A stretch of DNA of 8,388 nt from Deltaproteobacteria bacterium (GCA_030606505.1 JAUWGI010000021.1:1-8388), one strand, 5' to 3'. Counted from the stretch's first letter, positions 1-6,078 are shown. The notes: a model not told the origin generated them from the sequence alone. Numbers and translations are program-made.

Positions 1-836
1 GTGCCCATGGAGGCGACAGCGTTTTTAAAGCCGTTCTGGTGGGCGGTGATAACGTCCATGTAGCCCTCGACAATGACCGCCGTGTCCTGCTCCCTGACGG
101 CGTCCTTGGCCAGGTTAATGCCGTAGAGAGTGCCGCTCTTATCGAAGAGGGGCGTCTGCGGGGAGTTGGTGTATTTGGGCAGTGAGTCGTCCAGCGCCCG
201 GCCGCCAAAGCCGGTGACGCGCCCGCGCACGTCCATTATGGGGAAGATTAACTTATGGCGAAAGCGGTCGTGGGTTTTGCCGCCTTCGGCCTCGATTATT
301 AAGCCGGCGGTGGTCAATTCTTTTTCGGTATAGTCTCTTTCTAAGAGATATTTTTTAAGCGCTTCCCAGCTGTCCAGGCTGTAGCCAAGCTGGAAGTCTT
401 TTATGGTCTGCTCGGTAAAGCCCCGTCCGGTGACATAGCTCTGCGCCTTTTTGCCGGCTGGCGAATTGAGCAGCAGGTTGTGGAAGTACTGCGCCGCCGC
501 CTGGTTGACCTGATATAATCTCTGCTTTTCTTCGCTCTCCATGCCCGGCTCGAATTTGGTGGGGATAATGACACCGGCCTTCTGGGCAAGCTGCCTTAAG
601 GCTTCGCCGAAGTCTATGTTCTGCTTTTTCATGATGAAGGAGAAGACATCGCCGCCGTTGTTGCAGCCGAAACAGTGCCAGCTCTGCTGCTCCGGGTAGA
701 CGTAGAAAGAGGGGTGCTTTTCGCTGTGGAAGGGGCAAAGCCCCTTAAAAGTCCGCCCGGCCTTGACCAGGGTAATATCCCGGCCGATGACCTCGACGAT
801 GTCTATTCTCTGTTTTACTTCGTCAACAGCACCCAT
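1..836 (-). CDS. dnaG: DNA primase DnaG, N-terminal 278 residues (runs off left edge)
   Basis: DnaG makes the short RNA primers for lagging-strand and origin replication. Seen here: a CHC2 zinc-binding domain with Cys34, His37, Cys55 and Cys58 (C-x2-H-x17-C-x2-C); then the primase core with GFGGR at 209-213 and PKYTNSP at 220-226, matching the RNA-polymerase-like subdomain; then the start of the Toprim domain with EGYMD at 257-261, whose Glu257 is the expected metal ligand. The gene reads out of the window at ASMG, so the rest of Toprim and the helicase-binding C-terminus are missing. Bacterial primases usually have about 580-630 residues, so slightly under half is present. The ATG at 836 gives the expected primase N-terminus. 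There is no clear Shine-Dalgarno, but a TATAAT box lies 8 bases before the start codon. Assignment is secure. Confidence 0.97.
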   Translation of the reverse strand, partial: MGAVDEVKQRIDIVEVIGRDITLVKAGRTFKGLCPFHSEKHPSFYVYPEQQSWHCFGCNNGGDVFSFIMKKQNIDFGEALRQLAQKAGVIIPTKFEPGMESEEKQRLYQVNQAAAQYFHNLLLNSPAGKKAQSYVTGRGFTEQTIKDFQLGYSLDSWEALKKYLLERDYTEKELTTAGLIIEAEGGKTHDRFRHKLIFPIMDVRGRVTGFGGRALDDSLPKYTNSPQTPLFDKSGTLYGINLAKDAVREQDTAVIVEGYMDVITAHQNGFKNAVASMG

Positions 837-844
837 GTTACTCT

Positions 845-850
845 ATTATA
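845..850 (-). promoter_or_regulatory. -10 box of a putative dnaG promoter
   Basis: On the minus strand a perfect TATAAT lies 8 bases before the dnaG ATG. A transcript starting 7 bases below it, near 838, would have almost no leader, which fits the missing Shine-Dalgarno. No TTGACA-like -35 is visible; that position holds the conserved CCACCC and CCTTATAAGG of repeat copy A. Inferred from sequence only. Confidence 0.5.
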
Positions 851-860
851 TACTATATTT

Positions 861-900
861 CCTTATAAGGGTGGCAGGGTGGGTAAAGATATTATAAAAT
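861..900 (+). repeat. Dispersed G-rich repeat, copy A
   Basis: It begins with the perfect palindrome CCTTATAAGG (861-870), runs into GGGTGGCAGGGTGGG (869-883) and ends with an A/T-rich stretch containing AAAGATA. The same three-part layout recurs at 1096, 1671 and 5261. On the minus strand copies A and D share 17 identical bases, CCACCCTTATAAGGAAA. Copy A lies directly upstream of dnaG, across its -35 region. Confidence 0.75.
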
Positions 901-936
901 CCGGGTCTTTATGACCCTCTAATCCACCCCTCCACA

Positions 937-1090
937 TTTTTAGCGGTTGTTTTGCGTCCCACCCACCCGCCCGAAAGGGTTTCGCCCTCTTAGACTCTCT
1001 TTGCCCCACCCCGTTTTTAGCGGTTGTTTTGCGTCCCACCCGCCCGCCCGAAAGAGGTTTTTACCTCTCTTCACTCTCTTTGGGGGGTGA
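937..1090 (-). repeat. 77-base tandem repeat pair with G-quadruplex motifs
   Basis: Two units begin at 937 and 1014. They share about 40 nearly identical bases starting TTTTTAGCGGTTGTTTTGCG, then a hairpin and ACTCTCTTTG. On the minus strand each carries four runs of three G separated by single bases: GGGCGGGTGGGTGGG (972 to 958) and GGGCGGGCGGGTGGG (1049 to 1035). The single difference lies in a loop base, so all four G runs are preserved. The hairpin segments have diverged, with a 2-base length difference. A degraded relative of the 5' module occurs in inverse orientation near 5297-5342. Confidence 0.75.
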
Positions 1091-1095
1091 AGCCT

Positions 1096-1137
1096 ACCTT
1101 AATGGGTGGTGGGTGGGAATAGATATAAAAGCTTCCG
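1096..1137 (+). repeat. Dispersed G-rich repeat, copy B
   Basis: The palindrome is degenerate (CCTTAATGGG), followed by GGGTGGTGGGTGGG (1104-1117) and AATAGATATAAAAG. It has the same orientation and order of parts as copy A. The GGGG/CCCC hairpin at 1139-1149 follows it, just as GGGTC/GACCC follows copy A, so the repeat unit may include the hairpin. It lies just beyond the 3' end of the membrane-protein gene. Confidence 0.65.
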
Positions 1138-1191
1138 GGGGGTCACCCCTCTAAACTCAAAATTCTTCTAACGGGATATTCGGGGGGGTAG

Positions 1192-1587
1192 TCAATCCGT
1201 AATTATGATGTAAATTCTAAAGAACATCACTAGGTTCAAGAAATAAAAGAGCAGCAGCAAAAAGATAAACAAACCGGTTAGGCGCCGTTTTTTAGCGGGC
1301 TCGGCCGATTGTCGAATTTTACCTAAAATAGCTCCCAGACCTCCATAAAAAACTATCATCACGCATGGCACTATTATATAGTTCTCATAGATACCTAGCA
1401 GGGTGTGCTGAGGGTACCGCAGAAAAGCCCAAAATACAGTATGTATGCATTGTATCGGAATTCCTAGCGTAGCTGAAAGGGGTATCAGAGCCGCGAGATG
1501 AGATGCAAAGAACCCCAAAATGACGCCTATAGCCAGTCCTATAAGGCCCCCCTTTTGCCACTTTTTAAGGTTTTTAAACCACTTCAT
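1192..1587 (-). CDS. Unrecognised small membrane protein
   Basis: I do not recognise this 131-residue protein. Visible features: a short basic N-terminus (KWFKNLKKWQK); a strong hydrophobic span at about 13-36; a moderately hydrophobic, Cys/Trp-containing stretch at about 40-57; a second clear span at about 69-89; a basic loop at 90-102 (KIRQSAEPAKKRR), likely cytoplasmic; and a third clear span at about 104-128 almost at the C-terminus. That gives three or four membrane passes and no catalytic motif. The ATG at 1587 has GAAGG only 2 bases upstream, a poor spacing. The gene looks more A/T-rich than its neighbours and has repeat copies on both sides, consistent with a lineage-specific or acquired gene. 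It is probably a real gene because of its coherent membrane topology, but this is not proven. Confidence 0.65.
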   Translation of the reverse strand: MKWFKNLKKWQKGGLIGLAIGVILGFFASHLAALIPLSATLGIPIQCIHTVFWAFLRYPQHTLLGIYENYIIVPCVMIVFYGGLGAILGKIRQSAEPAKKRRLTGLFIFLLLLFYFLNLVMFFRIYIIITD

Positions 1588-1670
1588 AGCCTTCTTCGAT
1601 TTCCCTTCTCTTTGATGGGGAGGGTTGGGTCTATTCTATTTCCTTCTTATTAATGGGGGGAGTAACCCCT

Positions 1671-1714
1671 TCCATATAAGGGTGGTTGGGTGGGTAAAGA
1701 TAAATTTATGGGGG
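1671..1714 (+). repeat. Dispersed G-rich repeat, copy C, overlapping the 3' end of dgt
   Basis: The palindrome has one mismatch (CCATATAAGG) and is followed by GGGTGGTTGGGTGGG (1680-1694), TAAAGATAAATTTATGGGGG and a further G run. The right part overlaps dgt: the dgt stop codon (1708-1706) and its last proline codons lie inside the repeat. A GGGG/CCCC inverted repeat (1657-1669) sits just to the left and lacks a T-run. A more diverged G-rich block, GGGGAGGGTTGGG, occurs at 1617-1629. Confidence 0.65.
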
Positions 1715-2845
1715 AGGGGCTTCGTCACTGCCAAAGAGAGGCAGGGTCTTGGCCTGGGGTGGGGTCTTGCCCTTTGGTTTTGGCTTGACAGCCGGCGGTT
1801 CCGTCTCGCGGGCGGGGGGAGAAAGCTCCGCCGCCATTCTGGCGGCGTACTGGTCGGTCATGCCGGCGATATAGTCCACCACCCTACGTTCCAGCTCATC
1901 GCTGTAAAAGCGGTACTCCTGCGGCATTTTATCGGCATTCTCCTTGAAGTATCTATACAGGGTGCGAATTATTTCCCTCGCTCTTTCCGATTCATCCTGC
2001 GCCGAGCGTACATTGTAGACCCGCTCGAAGAGAAAGTCGCGCAGGGCATCGGTGGCCTTAAGTACCTCCGGGCTCATGGTTATGGACGGTTTTTCCTTCT
2101 CCGTGGCCATTGACGGATGGCAGCGCTCTATAATGTCAACGACCATGGTGTTGATGCGCAGGGAGCGGGTATTGCCCAGCCGGGTGACGGCGGCCAGGGG
2201 CAAATCGCCTTCGGCCAGCATGCCGGCTCTTATAGCGTCGTCGATGTCATGGTTGATGTAGGCGATGGAATCGGAAATCCTGACCACTTCACCCTCTAAA
2301 GTACCGGCTTCCGCGCCTTTCCCCTGAATGCTAACTCTGTCCTTGGAGTGGTTCAGAATACCGTCCCTCACCTCCCAAGTGAGATTAAGCCCGTGGCCGT
2401 CGTTCTCCAGCAGGTCAACCACGCGCAGGCTCTGCTCGTTATGCCTGAAGCCCTTGTGGTAAAGCTCGTTTAAGACGTCCTCGCCGACGTGGCCGAAGGG
2501 AGTGTGCCCCAGGTCATGGCCCAGGGCGATGGCCTCGGTCAGGTCTTCATTGAGGTTTAAAGCCCGGGCAATGGTGCGGGCAATCTGGGCGACTTCTAAA
2601 GTATGGGTGAGCCGGGTTACGTAGTGGTCGCCTAAGGGGGCGATGAAAACCTGCGTCTTGTGCTTGAGCCGGCGAAAAGCCTTGGAGTGGATGATGCGGT
2701 CGCGGTCGCGCTGGAAGGCGGTGCGCACCGGGCAGGGCTCTTCAGGTCTTTGCCTACCCCGTGAGTTTTTGCTTTTGATGGCGTGAGGGGATAGGCTTTC
2801 TTCCCGTTCTTCGGCGAGCTGTCGGATATTAAGCCGACCAATCAT
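1706..2845 (-). CDS. dgt: dGTPase-like dNTP triphosphohydrolase (HD superfamily)
   Basis: Members of this family split dNTPs into deoxynucleoside and triphosphate, helping to control the cytosolic dNTP pool. Of 379 residues, the signature SKAFRRLKHKTQVF spans 54-67. The HD metal site is visible as His81, His110-Asp111 and Asp192 (in ISDSIAYINHD). The conserved GHDLGHTPFGHVGE follows at 109-122. Length is ordinary for the family apart from a Pro/Lys-rich, probably disordered tail (about 343-379) ending TLPLFGSDEAPPP. I chose the ATG at 2845 over an upstream in-frame ATG at 2935: it gives the natural N-terminus and makes a 4-base ATGA overlap with the ppsA stop, typical of translational coupling. 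The longer start would lie about 90 bases inside ppsA. The substrate could be dNTPs in general rather than dGTP only. Confidence 0.93.
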   Translation of the reverse strand: MIGRLNIRQLAEEREESLSPHAIKSKNSRGRQRPEEPCPVRTAFQRDRDRIIHSKAFRRLKHKTQVFIAPLGDHYVTRLTHTLEVAQIARTIARALNLNEDLTEAIALGHDLGHTPFGHVGEDVLNELYHKGFRHNEQSLRVVDLLENDGHGLNLTWEVRDGILNHSKDRVSIQGKGAEAGTLEGEVVRISDSIAYINHDIDDAIRAGMLAEGDLPLAAVTRLGNTRSLRINTMVVDIIERCHPSMATEKEKPSITMSPEVLKATDALRDFLFERVYNVRSAQDESERAREIIRTLYRYFKENADKMPQEYRFYSDELERRVVDYIAGMTDQYAARMAAELSPPARETEPPAVKPKPKGKTPPQAKTLPLFGSDEAPPP

Positions 2846-5100
2846 TTGTCTTTTAGTTTGGCTTCCGCCCTGGCGATTATCTCTCTGGTGGTGCCTATCA
2901 TATCCGGGCTTATCGAGACCGAGGTGATGCCCCATTCCACCAGCTTTTCGGTAAGCTCCGGGTAGACCGAGGGCGCCTGCCCGCAGATAGACGAGGTGAC
3001 GCCCATGCTCTTTGATACTTTGATAGCCCTTTCTAAAGCCACCATCACCGCTTCGTTGCGCTCGTCAAAGGTCTCGGCCAGCTTTTCGCTGTCGCGGTCG
3101 ATGCCCAGAATAAGCTGGGTTAAATCGTTGGAGCCGATGGATATGCCGTCGATGCCGACCTCTAAAAACTTCTCCAGAATTAATACATTGGAGGGCACCT
3201 CGACCATCATCCACAGCTTAAAGTCTTTAGAGCGCTTTAAGCCCTCGGCTTCCATGATTTTCTTGGTTCCGGCCAGTTCCTCGACTGTCCTGACGAAGGG
3301 AATCATAACCCACAGGTTCTTGTGCTGCTGCCTTACCTTTTTGATGGCTTCCAGCTCCAGCTTAAACACCTCGATGTCGGTGATATAGCGCGAAGCCCCC
3401 CGGTAGCCAATCATGGGGTTCTCTTCTTCAGCCTCATATTCCCGGCCGCCGGTGAGCTCCCGGTATTCGTTGGTCTTGAAGTCGTTGGTGCGGTAGACTA
3501 CGGGGCGGGGGTCGAAGGCCTTGGCGAAGAGATTGATGCCCTGATAGAGCTTTTCGACGAATTCATGCCCCCGCTTCTGGCTTATCATATACTGGGGGTG
3601 CTCGCCAATCTGGGCTACGATGAACTCAGCTCTGAGCAGGCCGACGCCGTCCACATTGTGGGCGGCCACCTTTTCGGCCAGCTCGGGCTGGGCCAGGTTT
3701 ACATAGACCCTGGTTTTGGTCCTGATGGCTTCCCTGAGGATATCGGAGACGGCGGTGGTCTTTATCCTGCGGGTTATCTTGCCGTCATAGACCTTGCCGT
3801 GCGAGCCGTCCACGGTGACTACCTGCCCGTTAGCCAGTGTGGTGGTTGCCTGCTCGGTGCCGACCACGCAGGGGATGCCCAGCTCCCGGCTGACGATGGC
3901 GGCGTGGGCCGTCCTGCCGCCGCGGTCGGTGACAATGGCCACCGCCCGCTTCATGGCGGGGACAAAGTCGGGGGTGGTCATCTCCGCTACCAGGATATCG
4001 CCTTCGTGCACCTTGTCTATCTGGGATGCTTCCTTTATTATCTTGACCGGGCCTGAGGCTATGCCGGGGCTGGCTTTATCGCCGGTGAGCAGCACCGGTG
4101 CCTTGATTTCCTCTTCTTCTTCGGCGGTCTCCTTGATGGTGGTTACCGGGCGGGTCTGGACGATAAAGATTTCGCTGTTCTCCTTGGCCCACTCGATGTC
4201 CTGGGGGAATTTGTACCAGTCCTCAAGCTGTTTGCCCAAGGTAGCTATCTTGATTATTTCTTCATCGGTTATCTTCTGCCGGGTCTGTTCTGCCGCCGGG
4301 ATTTCCGCCCAGATGTTGGCCTCTTCGCCGGCAGCACCCGGATTCCTGACCAGCTGGTGTTCCTGCCGGGCCGTTTTCTTGCTGACGATTCTGGTTGTCT
4401 TTTTATCAACGATATAGAGGTCGGGGGTTACCTCCCCTGAGACAATGGCTTCGCCGAGGCCGTGGACGGCCTCAATGATAATATGGTTGCTATCGCTGGT
4501 TACCGGCTCTATGGTGAACATTACCCCGGAGGCCTGGGACTGCACCATCTTTTGCACCGGCACGGCAATGCCCACCTTGAAGTGGTCGAAACCCTGCTGG
4601 TGGCGGTAGAAGATAGCCCGCGGCTCGAAAAGCGACGCCCAGCACCCCAGTACGGCGGCGGTGACATCCTTCTCCCCCTCCACGTTGAGGAAGGTGCGCT
4701 GCTGGCCGGCGAAAGAGGCTTCGGGCAGGTCTTCGGCGGTGGCCGAGGAGCGCACCGCCACCAGTCCGCCGCCCATCTTGGCGTAGGCCTTCTCGATGTC
4801 GCTGGCCGTTTCCGGGGGGATGGGGGTATCAAGGATTAGCTGTTTGATCTGGCCGGCAGTCTGGTGAAGCTGGTTGCTGTTATCCGGGTTTAACGGCTTT
4901 AGCAGTTTGTGGATTTCACCGACAAGCCTTGATTTTTCCAGAAAGTCAAAATAGGCGTCGGCGGTGACAATAAAGCCGGGGGGGACCGATATCTTGGCCC
5001 TGGTCATCTCGCCGAGGTTGGCTCCCTTGCCGCCGACGGTGGGCACATCCTCTTTGGTAACCTCATTGAACCAGACAATGGCCTTCTGGCCTGGGCGCAT
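2842..5100 (-). CDS. ppsA: Phosphoenolpyruvate synthase (pyruvate, water dikinase)
   Basis: PpsA converts pyruvate, ATP and water to phosphoenolpyruvate, AMP and phosphate, the entry to gluconeogenesis from pyruvate, in the cytosol. The 752 residues show all three domains. The ATP/pyruvate-binding domain (about 7-320) has GGKGANLGEM at 23-32 and VRSSATAEDLPEASFAGQQ at 116-134. The phosphohistidine swivel domain (about 337-440) has TDRGGRTAHAAIVSRELGIP at 391-410, with phosphorylated His399. The C-terminal PEP/pyruvate TIM barrel (about 460-745) has GLLRAEF at 487-493, SIGSNDLTQL at 654-663 and SICGQAP with catalytic-type Cys706. It is slightly shorter than E. coli PpsA (792). The domain layout and motifs favour PpsA over pyruvate phosphate dikinase. 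The start is fixed by AGGAGG (5112-5107) six bases before the ATG. dgt follows with a 4-base overlap. Confidence 0.96.
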   Translation of the reverse strand: MRPGQKAIVWFNEVTKEDVPTVGGKGANLGEMTRAKISVPPGFIVTADAYFDFLEKSRLVGEIHKLLKPLNPDNSNQLHQTAGQIKQLILDTPIPPETASDIEKAYAKMGGGLVAVRSSATAEDLPEASFAGQQRTFLNVEGEKDVTAAVLGCWASLFEPRAIFYRHQQGFDHFKVGIAVPVQKMVQSQASGVMFTIEPVTSDSNHIIIEAVHGLGEAIVSGEVTPDLYIVDKKTTRIVSKKTARQEHQLVRNPGAAGEEANIWAEIPAAEQTRQKITDEEIIKIATLGKQLEDWYKFPQDIEWAKENSEIFIVQTRPVTTIKETAEEEEEIKAPVLLTGDKASPGIASGPVKIIKEASQIDKVHEGDILVAEMTTPDFVPAMKRAVAIVTDRGGRTAHAAIVSRELGIPCVVGTEQATTTLANGQVVTVDGSHGKVYDGKITRRIKTTAVSDILREAIRTKTRVYVNLAQPELAEKVAAHNVDGVGLLRAEFIVAQIGEHPQYMISQKRGHEFVEKLYQGINLFAKAFDPRPVVYRTNDFKTNEYRELTGGREYEAEEENPMIGYRGASRYITDIEVFKLELEAIKKVRQQHKNLWVMIPFVRTVEELAGTKKIMEAEGLKRSKDFKLWMMVEVPSNVLILEKFLEVGIDGISIGSNDLTQLILGIDRDSEKLAETFDERNEAVMVALERAIKVSKSMGVTSSICGQAPSVYPELTEKLVEWGITSVSISPDMIGTTREIIARAEAKLKDK

Positions 5101-5216
5101 GCTATTCCTCCTTGCAGTTGTCTTTTAACCAGGGTCAGGTTACTAGAGTGGGGTCTTAGATTAAATGTCTTGGCTTAAGGCTAATCAGGGATTTCTCCTT
5201 TGCGGTTGCTGAATCC

Positions 5217-5247
5217 ATTATAGCATAACGGGGTATTTTATCCACAA
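5217..5247 (-). promoter_or_regulatory. Extended -10 promoter for ppsA-dgt
   Basis: On the minus strand a perfect TATAAT (5222-5217) is preceded by TGC, giving the extended -10 form TGnTATAAT. A weak -35 candidate, TTGTGG (5247-5242), lies 19 bases upstream. An extended -10 tolerates a poor -35. Transcription would start near 5210, leaving a leader of about 110 bases before the ppsA ATG. Confidence 0.65.
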
Positions 5248-5260
5248 TGCTGGGGGGTTT

Positions 5261-5342
5261 CCTTATAAGGGTGGAGGGTGGGAAAAGATATAAAATGGGG
5301 GCGGGGAAAAGCAAAAAAAACAGGCTAAAAATGGAGAGGAGG
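5261..5342 (+). repeat. Dispersed G-rich repeat, copy D plus a second degraded module
   Basis: Perfect palindrome CCTTATAAGG (5261-5270), then GGGTGGAGGGTGGG (5269-5282) and AAAAGATATAAAAT, close to copy A. It continues into GGGGGCGGGG, AAAAGCAAAAAAAACAGG and CTAAAAATGGAGAGG. These resemble the reverse complement of the start of the tandem unit at 937 (GACGCAAAACAACCGCTAAA). Two modules separate near dnaG are therefore adjacent here, the second in opposite relative orientation. Confidence 0.65.
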
Positions 5343-5357
5343 GTTACCTATTCTTTA

Positions 5358-5386
5358 TTGACAGTAGGGGTGTTGTGGAGTAAAAT
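5358..5386 (+). promoter_or_regulatory. Near-consensus sigma-70-type promoter for the DUF151 gene
   Basis: TTGACA (5358-5363), a 17-base spacer and TAAAAT (5381-5386): perfect -35, five of six in the -10 and ideal spacing. Transcription would start near 5393, giving a leader of about 30 bases that contains the AGGAGGT ribosome site (5409-5415). Confidence 0.85.
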
Positions 5387-5421
5387 TTAAGTTGCTGGTG
5401 TGATGTAGAGGAGGTATCCCC

Positions 5422-5967
5422 ATGATAGAGATGACTATTGATAGTATTCGGGTTAGCCTGATGAACTATCAGCGGGTGGTCATTCTGAAGGAAAAAGACG
5501 CCGACCGCTATCTGCCTATCTGGATTGGCCCTTCTGAGGCCGATGCCATAGCTGTAAAGCTGCAGGATGTTACCGTGCCCAGACCACTAACTCATGACCT
5601 GCTGCGCTCGGTCATCGATTCACTGGGGGCCACCATCAACTCTATCATCGTCAGCGAGCTCAAAAACGACACCTTCTTCGCCAAGATTGTTCTCAACGTG
5701 GACGGGGGGCAGATGGAGGTTGACTCCCGCCCCAGCGACGCCCTGGCCCTGGCGGTAAGGGCGGGGGTGCCTATCTATGCCGAGGAAACAGTCCTGGACA
5801 AGGCTGGCATCCTGCTGGATAAGGAGACGGGTAAACCTTTAGCCAGAGAGGGCGAGGCCGGCGGTCTCGGCAAGACGGTTAGCGAGGAAGAGCTGGGCCG
5901 GATGTCCGCCTTCCGCGACTTCATCGACACCCTCGACATGGACGACTTTGACAAGCGTAAATCATGA
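5422..5967 (+). CDS. Bifunctional nuclease domain (DUF151) protein
   Basis: The 181-residue protein belongs to the bifunctional nuclease / DUF151 family (Pfam BFN_dom). Some members are reported to have DNase and RNase activity, but the cellular role in most bacteria is unsettled. The domain fills about 1-132, with conserved LPIWIGPSEADAIAVKL (32-48), RPLTHDLL near 54-61 and DSRPSDALALAVRAGVPIYA near 101-120. The last 50 or so residues are a polar, charged extension ending in an acidic DTLDMDDFDKRKS, which may be a flexible tail. The ATG is firmly set by AGGAGGT six bases upstream. It is a one-gene unit, with its own strong promoter before it and a hairpin terminator 26 bases after the stop. 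It is divergent from ppsA. Family assignment is sure; biochemical function is not. Confidence 0.92.
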   Translation: MIEMTIDSIRVSLMNYQRVVILKEKDADRYLPIWIGPSEADAIAVKLQDVTVPRPLTHDLLRSVIDSLGATINSIIVSELKNDTFFAKIVLNVDGGQMEVDSRPSDALALAVRAGVPIYAEETVLDKAGILLDKETGKPLAREGEAGGLGKTVSEEELGRMSAFRDFIDTLDMDDFDKRKS

Positions 5968-5992
5968 CTCACGCTTGAGCTTGATAATAGAG

Positions 5993-6024
5993 AGCCCTGG
6001 AGCCTTAAAGGTCTGGGGCTTTTT
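5993..6024 (+). terminator. Rho-independent terminator after the DUF151 gene
   Basis: An imperfect hairpin pairs AGCCC (5993-5997) with GGGCT (6016-6020). It continues inward with an internal loop, AG/CT and CC/GG around a TTAAA loop, and is followed at once by TTTT. It separates the DUF151 unit from the atp operon, which has its own promoter just downstream. Confidence 0.75.
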
Positions 6025-6039
6025 AGTGGCCAGCAGAGC

Positions 6040-6069
6040 TTGACCGGAAGGCACCGGATTTGGTATGCT
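6040..6069 (+). promoter_or_regulatory. Promoter of the ATP synthase operon (extended -10)
   Basis: TTGACC (6040-6045), 18 bases, then TATGCT (6064-6069) preceded by TGG, giving TGnTATnnT. It lies between the upstream terminator and the first atp-operon gene, where a promoter is needed. Transcription would start near 6076-6078, only 1-3 bases before the ATG at 6079, so the message may be leaderless. The alternative TTG start codon at 6040 would be part of the -35 box. Confidence 0.65.
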
Positions 6070-6078
6070 GGTCACGGC

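Larger units (their letters stand above)
837..1191. other. 355-base gene-free gap filled with repeats and small hairpins
   Basis: No credible gene is seen between dnaG and the membrane-protein gene; both are read leftward, so this gap is the dnaG upstream region. It holds repeat copy A, the tandem pair at 937-1090 and copy B. It also holds four small inverted repeats: GGGTC/GACCC (903-917), AGGG/CCCT (976-988), AGAGGT/ACCTCT (1053-1068) and GGGG/CCCC (1139-1149). Each is followed by a similar tail, CCTCT or CTCT then mostly TA or AA, and three of the four continue into ACTC. The stems differ in sequence but remain paired, suggesting one structured element in several diverged copies. None has a clear U-tract, so I do not call them terminators. 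Confidence 0.6.
5101..5421. other. Divergent intergenic region between ppsA and the DUF151 gene
   Basis: The 321 bases contain no credible gene. On the minus-strand side, 5101-5216 is a ppsA leader of roughly 110 bases with a small TAACC/GGTTA inverted repeat; I saw no known riboswitch fold in it. The ppsA promoter is at 5217-5247, repeat copy D and a second degraded repeat module fill 5261-5342, and the plus-strand promoter is at 5358-5386. The repeat therefore sits exactly between two divergent promoters. Confidence 0.7.

Noticed and set aside
355..738. 127-codon minus-strand frame inside dnaG
   Set aside because: It is an alternate frame of the same strand as the real primase, whose zinc-finger and core motifs are intact in the other frame.
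884..900. Plus-strand -10-like boxes in the A/T tails of the G-rich repeats
   Set aside because: No plus-strand gene follows copies A, B or C and no -35 pairs with them; the A/T stretch is simply part of the repeat.
937..1090. CRISPR array
   Set aside because: There are only two units, they are diverged in their second half, and no unique spacers separate short exact repeats; no cas genes are present.
1625..2113. 162-codon plus-strand frame across the dgt 3' end
   Set aside because: It is antisense to conserved dGTPase sequence and has low-complexity Gly/Arg composition; it also starts in repeat DNA.
2846..2935. Longer dgt start at 2935 adding 30 residues
   Set aside because: The extension lies wholly inside the ppsA coding region and reads like an out-of-frame sequence; the ATGA overlap start is better.
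3322..4417. Long open frames on the plus strand opposite ppsA (244 and 207 codons)
   Set aside because: They are fully antisense to a well-conserved enzyme, have no ribosome site or recognisable motif, and such frames arise readily opposite GC-rich genes.
5101..5209. Riboswitch or attenuator in the ppsA leader
   Set aside because: Only a 5-bp TAACC/GGTTA inverted repeat and short A/T pairings are visible; no known conserved core or terminator stem was recognised.
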